Assembly (NCBI RefSeq): GCF_000183135.1
Contig: NC_014734.1
Location: 3,286,001-3,350,000 of the forward strand
Length of the DNA stretch: 64,000 nt
Origin: Paludibacter propionicigenes WB4
GTDB taxonomy: Bacteria > Bacteroidota > Bacteroidia > Bacteroidales > Paludibacteraceae
Direction: 5' to 3'
The position numbers were made by a program, and so were the translations under genes. This document shows positions 58,103-64,000 of this stretch, piece after piece. Below the pieces are notes generated by a model. The model saw only the letters and a list, made by a program, of their open reading frames with translations. It did no database searches and was not told where the DNA came from. Every line of letters begins with the position of its first letter. Positions within the stretch are counted from its first letter, which is position 1.

Positions 58103-60076
58103 TTAATTGTTTAATTTGGCAAGTATTTTATTCGCCAATTCTATATCTGTTTTTAATCTATTAGTGGTTTCTATAACAAAGGCATTCTCTTCAAAATTTC
58201 CCCGAACATTTTCAAAATCGAGTTGTTTGTCAGAGTCGTCTCCATCAAGCCCAAATCCTGTTTTAGAGATACTGTTGAACTCCTTTTTTGCGTCGCGAAG
58301 TATCATATCTTCAAAGGTTTGTACTGCTTTTTTCCAATTTTCAATGCTGGAAATAATTACTTCTTTTTCATGGATTGGTTTTCCAACCTGTTTTTCCAGT
58401 ATACTTTTTACCCAAACAAATGAATACGCGGCATAGTTTGCATGCAATTCATTTATTCTGTTTTGGATTTCATCGAGCGAAAGCTTTTTATCGGAAATGT
58501 CTTTGAGCAGTCGGTTTATTTCCGACTTAGGTGCTATCAATCCCGCCATATCCGACCACTCACCGATTCCTGTATCAGTTTTCGTTGACAATAGTTTGTG
58601 TAGATTATCTTTCGAAAAGATTTCCAACTGACTGAGCTTTTCAATTATCTTATCACCTATAAACTGATTGATAGCCATTTCGTACAGTTCTATACCTTTT
58701 TTGATGGATGAACGTTTGATTTTGCAGTTTTGATACCAGACGAAAGAGGCTCCGGCTTCCATGTTTTCTAATAATCCGTTCAGAATGTTAATTCCTTTCA
58801 GTGCTTTTGACAAGGTGTAAGGAGAAAGAAAATCAAAATTTATCGGATCAAGTTTTATTTCGTCGGTGCGGATATCTCGTTTTTGCCATTTTTGTACATC
58901 GCGCTTTGTTCCGGCGCTGTGCAGGTTTATCGCAGGCAGAAGATTGCTTTCTCCTTCGTTTTCCAATAAATATGAAAATGGTAATTCTGAGATATCAGGA
59001 TTGCCTTTATGACGCCCCAATACTACGGTAAAAGCTCCGATTTTTGCTGGCCACATGATGTAAGAACCACTCGAAGTTTTTACTCCTCGTTCTGTAATTC
59101 CCTGATGAACAGGGCCGAGTTTGTACATGTGGTTGCTGAAATTGGTGCCGCTGCCGGCATTCATAAACGAATATAAAGCAGTGAGCATCAAAGTCGATTT
59201 GTGATGTGTAACGGTGTACGGACCGGCAAATATTGAAACTGCTTCACCATGCAATCCCTGACAATTGGCAAAAAATACAGAATCGATCGCCGAAAATTGT
59301 TTGTCGATTATGCAGGCCTGTCCTACAAAACAATTCGAAATAAGAGCCGATTCAGTTATATTTGTTCCGGAACAGATAATAAAATTTTTACACTGAACGC
59401 CTTGTCCTATATAAACAGGTGCTTGTTTGTTGCTGCTTATTGTTCCGTTTTCCAGTCGCAAAGTGCCTTCAATAGTAGCAAAATCGTCGATGCGCACATT
59501 TCGTATAACATCACTGTTCATAATACGGACATTCTTCCCGATGCGACCTTTGTCGGATTTTTGTGAGTTGGCGTAATCTGAAATTTGATGCTCTAAGTTG
59601 TTGACGGCTTCTTTATCATGGCGATAAAAGGCCATCATATAAGCAAGTGGAGCTGATAGTTGATCGAAAACTGGAATTTCGCGTCCGCCGGCTTCAATCA
59701 TAACCGGTATTTTTATTCCGTTCCCAAAAGAAGATTCGCCTTCAGTAAGAATTAAATTTACGTTTTCAATGTAGGTACCATCACCAATTTCGTAATTGGC
59801 GATATAATTATTAATCTTGTCAATGAAGACATTGTTACCTATCGTGCAGTTATGCAGATGGCAGTTGTATATTCCGGCATGTTTTTTTATGCCTCCAGCC
59901 AATTCAAAAACCTCAGTATAGTTCCCTAAAAAAACTGTACCGGAGAAATGGACATTGTAAAAATACGAAGGCGAGAATTCTTCTGTCACTTGCACCTCTT
60001 TCCAGTTTTCGGCCGAGCAGCCATAAACGGTTAGAGTAGCTATTTCTTTATCTAAAAGCGGACGATATTTTGTCAT
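58103..60076 (-). CDS. DUF4954 protein with left-handed beta-helix repeats
   Basis: 657 residues. The first two-thirds contains many hexapeptide-like turns (IGNNVFI, IGDGTYI, IGKNVRI, IGQGVQC, CIIDKQF), the pattern of a left-handed beta helix as in acyl- or nucleotidyl-sugar transferases. The middle has YSFMNAGSGTNFSNHMYKLGPVHQGITERG and WPAKIGAFTVVLGRHKGNPD, regions conserved in DUF4954. The last 150 residues are helical. Bacteroidetes carry one copy. A sugar-modifying activity is suggested by the fold but unproven. Confidence 0.78.
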   Translation of the reverse strand: MTKYRPLLDKEIATLTVYGCSAENWKEVQVTEEFSPSYFYNVHFSGTVFLGNYTEVFELAGGIKKHAGIYNCHLHNCTIGNNVFIDKINNYIANYEIGDGTYIENVNLILTEGESSFGNGIKIPVMIEAGGREIPVFDQLSAPLAYMMAFYRHDKEAVNNLEHQISDYANSQKSDKGRIGKNVRIMNSDVIRNVRIDDFATIEGTLRLENGTISSNKQAPVYIGQGVQCKNFIICSGTNITESALISNCFVGQACIIDKQFSAIDSVFFANCQGLHGEAVSIFAGPYTVTHHKSTLMLTALYSFMNAGSGTNFSNHMYKLGPVHQGITERGVKTSSGSYIMWPAKIGAFTVVLGRHKGNPDISELPFSYLLENEGESNLLPAINLHSAGTKRDVQKWQKRDIRTDEIKLDPINFDFLSPYTLSKALKGINILNGLLENMEAGASFVWYQNCKIKRSSIKKGIELYEMAINQFIGDKIIEKLSQLEIFSKDNLHKLLSTKTDTGIGEWSDMAGLIAPKSEINRLLKDISDKKLSLDEIQNRINELHANYAAYSFVWVKSILEKQVGKPIHEKEVIISSIENWKKAVQTFEDMILRDAKKEFNSISKTGFGLDGDDSDKQLDFENVRGNFEENAFVIETTNRLKTDIELANKILAKLNN

Positions 60077-60107
60077 GAATCAATAAGTTGCTGAAAATTG
60101 GTTTTGG

Positions 60108-61322
60108 TTATTCGTTTTCCGGTTCGATTTCTGTATAGTCTTGAAACAGAAAGTCGTTGTATGGATAACGTTCTACATGTATAGCTTTGATTTTTTCATA
60201 CATTAATGCCTTTAAGCTATCAATGTTTTGCTTTTCGCGGGCTGAGATAAAGATACAGTTGTCGTGCATTTTCCCCATCCAGGTTTTCTTTAGTTCTTCG
60301 AGGCTCAGATTTTCTCTTTTTATCGGAGCCAGATCATCCTCATCTTTTGGTGTATAGGTAAATGCATCGATCTTGTTAAAAATCAAAATCATGGGTTTCT
60401 CCAACGGGTCAATTTCCTTCAGCGTCTGATTTACCACTTCCAACTGCTCTTCAAAGTTAGGGTGCGAAACGTCCACCACATGAAGCAATAAATCAGCTTC
60501 ACGCACTTCATCCAGGGTAGATTTAAACGACTGAACCAGATGATGCGGTAACTTGCGGATAAAACCGACAGTGTCGGACAGCAAGAAAGGCAGATTGTCG
60601 ATAATGACCTTTCTTACGGTAGTGTCCAGCGTTGCGAAGAGTTTGTTTTCGGCAAAGATTTCTGATTTGCTAATCAGGTTCATTAGTGTTGATTTGCCTA
60701 CGTTGGTGTATCCAACCAGCGCCACTCTCACCATTTTACCGCGGTTTTTACGCTGTGTACTCATTTGCTTGTCAATATCTTTCAGATTTTGCTTTAGCAA
60801 CGAAATCTTGGTCAGAATAATACGGCGGTCGGTTTCAATCTGAGTCTCACCGGGTCCACGCATACCGATACCCCCTTGTTGGCGTTCGAGGTGAGTCCAC
60901 AAACGCGTTAAACGTGGCAATGTGTATTGCAATTGGGCCAGTTCTACCTGAGTTTTAGCACTGGCTGTTTGAGCGCGTTTAGCAAAAATATCCAGAATCA
61001 AACTTGTTCGGTCCAGAATCAGCACTTTTAGTTCAGCTTCAATGTTCCGAAGTTGCTTAGGCGATAGTTCATCATCAAAAATGACTACTCCTATTTCGTT
61101 TTCGTCGACAAATGCTTTAATCTCAATTAATTTTCCGGGTCCAACGTATGTTTTAGGATTCGGGTAGTCAAGTCGCTGGAAATAAAGTTTTTCGGGCGAA
61201 GCTCCGGCTGTCTCGGCCAGAAAAGCCAATTCGTTTAAGTATTCTTTTGCCTTTTCCTCGCTTTGCAATTGAGTAATTACGCCTACCAGAACGGCTTTTT
61301 CTTCGTATATCTCTGTCTTCAT
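60108..61322 (-). CDS. hflX: Ribosome-associated GTPase HflX
   Basis: A 404-residue GTPase that splits stalled ribosomes, acting on the large subunit. The N-terminal HflX domain has RLDYPNPKTYVGPGKLIEIKAF and FDDELSPKQLRNIEAEL (about 40-95), then the GPGETQIETDRR motif (about 155-166). The G domain has GYTNVGKSTLMNL (G1, about 205), a T in the switch region, DTVGFIRKLPHHLV (G3) and FNKID (G4). It is the first gene of a minus-strand run that continues with DUF4954, an alcohol dehydrogenase, aroA and fetAB. Confidence 0.95.
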   Translation of the reverse strand: MKTEIYEEKAVLVGVITQLQSEEKAKEYLNELAFLAETAGASPEKLYFQRLDYPNPKTYVGPGKLIEIKAFVDENEIGVVIFDDELSPKQLRNIEAELKVLILDRTSLILDIFAKRAQTASAKTQVELAQLQYTLPRLTRLWTHLERQQGGIGMRGPGETQIETDRRIILTKISLLKQNLKDIDKQMSTQRKNRGKMVRVALVGYTNVGKSTLMNLISKSEIFAENKLFATLDTTVRKVIIDNLPFLLSDTVGFIRKLPHHLVQSFKSTLDEVREADLLLHVVDVSHPNFEEQLEVVNQTLKEIDPLEKPMILIFNKIDAFTYTPKDEDDLAPIKRENLSLEELKKTWMGKMHDNCIFISAREKQNIDSLKALMYEKIKAIHVERYPYNDFLFQDYTEIEPENE

Positions 61323-61524
61323 TTATTTAGTTTTATTACTCTACAAACGGCTTTGTTTTGAACAATTTGTATGGGTTCAGGTTTTGAATAGCAGCATACA
61401 ATGACTTTCATGTTGTACTATGATGCCTTCCGGATTATTCTATTCGATTGGTCTTAAAATTCCTGTGAAAACCAAAAGATAATCAGGTTGTTAATCTTGC
61501 TGTTGCTCTTGTTTTTTAAACAAG

Positions 61525-61532
61525 CAAATGTA
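61525..61532 (-). promoter_or_regulatory. Candidate -7 box for the hflX operon
   Basis: TACATTTG on the minus strand, about 200 bp upstream of the ATG at 61322, so the leader would be long. Confidence 0.35.
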
Positions 61533-61700
61533 CTATTTATTTTTCAAAACTGCATTTTATGGCATCCAAAAAATAAATAATAGTTCTGCGAATGCGTAAA
61601 ACGATAAATTCTACGGAACTGAAATAGAGATGTCGGCGCAAATTTTACGATTGAGTCGGCATAAATTCTGAGTTCAGACTTCCGATATGCAAAAATAGAG

Positions 61701-61708
61701 TATCTTTG
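61701..61708 (+). promoter_or_regulatory. Candidate -7 box for porQ-cmk
   Basis: TATCTTTG, 74 bp before the ATG at 61783. Confidence 0.5.
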
Positions 61709-61782
61709 GGTGTTTTTTTGAAAATACAGAAACAATATTGGTTGTGCTTTATTTTGCTCTGTATTACAGTAAATTATGATTC

Positions 61783-62832
61783 ATGTTGAAAAGAATCTTC
61801 ATATTTTCGTTGTTTGTAATGTTCGCATTTGCTGCGTTTTCACAAGCGGGATACGGGGTTTATCGGTTTTTGGATTTGCCGGTTTCATCTCGTTTGGCGG
61901 CTTTGGGAAGTAGTAATGTGTCGTTGCGTGATAATGATATAAATTTTTCTTTTCAAAATCCGGCTTTGTTGTCAGTTGAAACGAACAATGTAATCAGTCT
62001 GAATATGGCTAATTATCTGGCTGATATAAAATTCGGATCGGCTGTTTATGGTAAAAATTTTGGCGGAAAACATTATTTTGCTGTTGGTATACAATATGTT
62101 GACTATGGTACATTTCAGGAAGCAACTGATTTGAATGTGCTTACCGGACAAACTTTTACGGCGAAAGATTTTGCATTAAACATAATGTATGCCAGGCCTA
62201 TAACGCATCAGATTATAGTAGGTGCCACTTTGAAACCAATTTATTCTGCTTACGAAACTTATACAAGCTATGGTTTGGCTATGGATGCGGGTGTGAGCTA
62301 TAATGATTCGGCCAATCTTTTTTCGGCTGGTTTTGTGCTGAGAAATATCGGTACGCAATTAAAAGGATATTACTCGGACACTGATGGGCAGCATTTGGAA
62401 CCGTTGCCGTTTAATATCGAATTGGGTATGTCCAAGAAACTGGCACATGCTCCGCTTCGTTTTTCGATGACATTGCATAATTTACAACACTGGAATTTAA
62501 ACTATCAGTCTACAAATCAGCCGGGCACTGACCTTCAGGCTCCTGCTGAAGTGAGTACAAAGCAAGCCGGTTTTGTGGATATGGCTTTTCGGCATGCTAT
62601 TTTTGCTGCTGAGTTTGTTCCAAGTAAGAACTTCTATTTATCCGTCGGATATAATCATCGTCGTCAGCAAGAATTAAACATGACAGGCTTCAAGAGCATG
62701 TCAGGTTTCTCGTTTGGGGGCGGTGTAAAGCTATATAAATTTCATGTGGGATTCGGCATGACTCCGTTCCAGGTTGGAAATTACTCATACCAGTTTTCCA
62801 TTAGTACATCGTTGAATGAATTTAGATTATGA
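61783..62832 (+). CDS. porQ: Type IX secretion system protein PorQ
   Basis: 349 residues with a signal peptide (KRIFIFSLFVMFAFAAFSQA). The mature protein is an outer-membrane beta barrel of the PorV/PorQ/FadL type: YRFLDLPVSSRLAALGSSNVSLRDNDINFSFQNPALL near the N-terminus, many alternating strands, and an aromatic strand ending FSISTSLNEFRL. PorQ works with PorZ, PorU and PorV in the attachment complex that releases type IX secreted cargo to the cell surface. Pairing with cmk, whose start overlaps its stop by four bases, is common in Bacteroidales. Confidence 0.88.
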   Translation: MLKRIFIFSLFVMFAFAAFSQAGYGVYRFLDLPVSSRLAALGSSNVSLRDNDINFSFQNPALLSVETNNVISLNMANYLADIKFGSAVYGKNFGGKHYFAVGIQYVDYGTFQEATDLNVLTGQTFTAKDFALNIMYARPITHQIIVGATLKPIYSAYETYTSYGLAMDAGVSYNDSANLFSAGFVLRNIGTQLKGYYSDTDGQHLEPLPFNIELGMSKKLAHAPLRFSMTLHNLQHWNLNYQSTNQPGTDLQAPAEVSTKQAGFVDMAFRHAIFAAEFVPSKNFYLSVGYNHRRQQELNMTGFKSMSGFSFGGGVKLYKFHVGFGMTPFQVGNYSYQFSISTSLNEFRL

Positions 62833-63515
62833 AAAAAATTGTTGTAGCCATTGATGGCTTTTCTTCTTGTGGTAAAAGTACTATGGCTAAAGAGTTAGCG
62901 CGCGAAGCGGGTTATATTTACGTCGATACGGGAGCAATGTACAGAGCGGTTTCGCTGTATTGTATTCAAAATGGCTGGATGACAGATTCTGAAATTAATG
63001 CCGAAGAGCTCGAAAAACACATACATTCTATTCGGATTGAGTTTAAACCGAATGCCGAAGGTAAAGCGGATACATACCTGAACGGGCAAAATGTAGAAAA
63101 TGAGATAAGAACTCTTGAAGTGGCTAACGGAGCCAGCCGGGTGAGCACCTTGGGTTTTGTGCGGAGGGAACTGGTTCGTCAGCAGCAGTTAATGGGTGTT
63201 GAGAAAGGAATCGTAATGGATGGACGGGATATTGGTACAGTTGTTTTTCCTCAGGCCGAGTTGAAGATTTTTCTGACAGCCTCGCCCGAAATACGTGCTC
63301 AACGCAGGCTTGATGAAATGGCTGCAAAAGGAGAAAAAGTGGATTTTGAGGAAGTGCTGGCTAATGTAAAAGAACGCGATGAAAGAGACCAGACCAGAGC
63401 AGAAAGTCCGCTGAGGAAAGCTGATGATGCAATCGTTATTGATAACTCGGCGCTGAGCCGCTCCGAGCAAACGGAAATTTTACGAACTTTGTTTGCCGAA
63501 AAAACGTTAGACTGA
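62829..63515 (+). CDS. cmk: Cytidylate kinase
   Basis: A 228-residue nucleoside-monophosphate kinase phosphorylating CMP and dCMP. P loop AIDGFSSCGKSTMAKELA (about 6-23), then VDTGAMYRAVSLYC, and VMDGRDIGTVVFPQAELKIFLTASPEIRAQRR. LID and Arg residues (RDERDQTRAESPL) follow near 185-195, and VIDNS near the C-terminus. It starts in an ATGA overlap with the porQ stop codon, indicating coupling. Confidence 0.97.
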   Translation: MKKIVVAIDGFSSCGKSTMAKELAREAGYIYVDTGAMYRAVSLYCIQNGWMTDSEINAEELEKHIHSIRIEFKPNAEGKADTYLNGQNVENEIRTLEVANGASRVSTLGFVRRELVRQQQLMGVEKGIVMDGRDIGTVVFPQAELKIFLTASPEIRAQRRLDEMAAKGEKVDFEEVLANVKERDERDQTRAESPLRKADDAIVIDNSALSRSEQTEILRTLFAEKTLD

Positions 63516-63632
63516 ACTACTGCTTGGTTTTTCAAATTGAACTTGCTGAATTACATCGTTGAGTGATTTGTGAACGGTTTATTTGATTAAAACCAGTGTA
63601 GGTGTAAAGTAACTAACTTAAAAGAAAACAAT

Positions 63633-64000
63633 ATGTTGAATATAGAAATTGATAAAAAATCAGGGTTTTGTTTCGGAGTTGTAAAAGCTATAACAAAAGC
63701 TGAAGAAGAATTAGCAAAAGGTGAGACATTATATTGTTTGGGTGATATAGTTCATAACGGACAAGAAGTAGAACGACTCACCAAGATGGGGCTGATAACG
63801 ATAGATCATGAGCAGTTTGCCTTACTGCATGATGCTAAAGTGTTGCTCAGAGCGCACGGTGAACCACCCAAAACTTATGATATAGCAAAGGAAAACAATC
63901 TGACGCTAATTGACGCATCGTGTCCTGTGGTTTTGAAACTTCAAAATCGTATTAAGAAAGCTTATCAGAATGCTCCGTCGCCCGATACTCAAATAGTGAT
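63633..64000 (+). CDS. ispH: 4-hydroxy-3-methylbut-2-enyl diphosphate reductase (partial, cut by window end)
   Basis: The first 122 codons are inside the window. The enzyme catalyses the last step of the MEP isoprenoid pathway, giving IPP and DMAPP. The first Fe-S cluster Cys is in KSGFCFGVVKAI (about 12). LGDIVHNGQEVERL (about 43-56) and RAHGEPPKTY (about 83-92) supply substrate-binding His residues, and the second cluster Cys is in IDASCPVVLKLQ (about 106). It begins about 117 bp after cmk. Confidence 0.95.
   Translation, partial: MLNIEIDKKSGFCFGVVKAITKAEEELAKGETLYCLGDIVHNGQEVERLTKMGLITIDHEQFALLHDAKVLLRAHGEPPKTYDIAKENNLTLIDASCPVVLKLQNRIKKAYQNAPSPDTQIV

Larger units (their letters stand above)
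61323..61782. other. Divergent intergenic region between hflX and porQ
   Basis: 460 bp without a gene. Two -7 boxes point outward: 61525-61532 for hflX and 61701-61708 for porQ. No ORF, hairpin or repeat of note was seen in the rest. Confidence 0.65.

Overview
The window is chromosomal DNA from a member of the Bacteroidetes, most likely the order Bacteroidales (a Paludibacter-like or related anaerobe; the genus is inference). The reasons are promoters of the Bacteroidetes type (TAnnTTTG at -7, sometimes TTTG at -33), start sites almost without Shine-Dalgarno sequences, a tRNA gene without encoded CCA, and marker genes of the phylum: the type IX secretion protein PorQ, a family S46 dipeptidyl-peptidase, serine palmitoyltransferase for sphingolipids, a Nudix-type AraR and DUF5063/DUF4954 proteins.

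Layout. 1-4.2 kb: two tandem LytR-type receivers (the first cut by the window edge) and a giant multi-PAS LytS-type kinase broken by a frameshift at an A7 run. 4.3-8 kb: a secreted carboxylesterase and dnaK. 8.2-19.5 kb: mostly plus-strand housekeeping genes (folK, a DUF2007 protein on the minus strand, a DUF5063 protein, a DEDDy exonuclease, an RlmI-type methyltransferase, an ECF sigma factor with a small conserved protein, rpe, comEC, a DHH phosphoesterase, a proposed homoserine kinase and thrC). 19.5-25.4 kb: minus-strand amidase, two membrane proteins, M3 peptidase, ribF and a HAD hydrolase. A CAU tRNA follows, then an OmpR/HisKA two-component pair whose two genes are separated by a 22-bp tandem repeat array.

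28-38.1 kb is an accessory region: a 41-bp tandem array, then a run of small, mostly AT-rich, mostly single-gene units. These encode paired Cys/His mini-proteins, an HNH nuclease, a membrane-anchored winged helix protein, a lone PLAT domain, a broken ORF6N gene, a 43-residue zinc ribbon, an SH3-DUF3761 secreted protein, a possible nucleoside-phosphorylase-fold protein with an unusual AGGAGG site, two small secreted proteins flanking a parvulin-like lipoprotein, and two proteins of unknown function. Three full copies and one partial copy of a 91-93 bp intergenic element punctuate this stretch. It is the most novel-looking part of the window.

38.2-47.5 kb is an L-arabinose utilisation cluster on the minus strand: araR, araD, a GH51 arabinofuranosidase, araA, araB, a sodium/sugar symporter and a mutarotase lipoprotein. 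Arabinose is released from arabinan or arabinoxylan fragments outside the cytoplasm, imported, and converted through ribulose and ribulose-5-phosphate to xylulose-5-phosphate, which the epimerase encoded by rpe can link to the pentose phosphate pathway. 47.8-61.3 kb: S46 peptidase, a second 41-bp tandem array, an ABC-F ATPase with a degenerate second ATPase domain, serine palmitoyltransferase, a YkgJ protein, and a compact minus-strand run hflX-DUF4954-alcohol dehydrogenase-aroA-fetA-fetB. 61.8-64 kb: porQ-cmk-ispH (ispH cut by the window end).

All calls come from reading the sequence and remembered family motifs; no database search was run.
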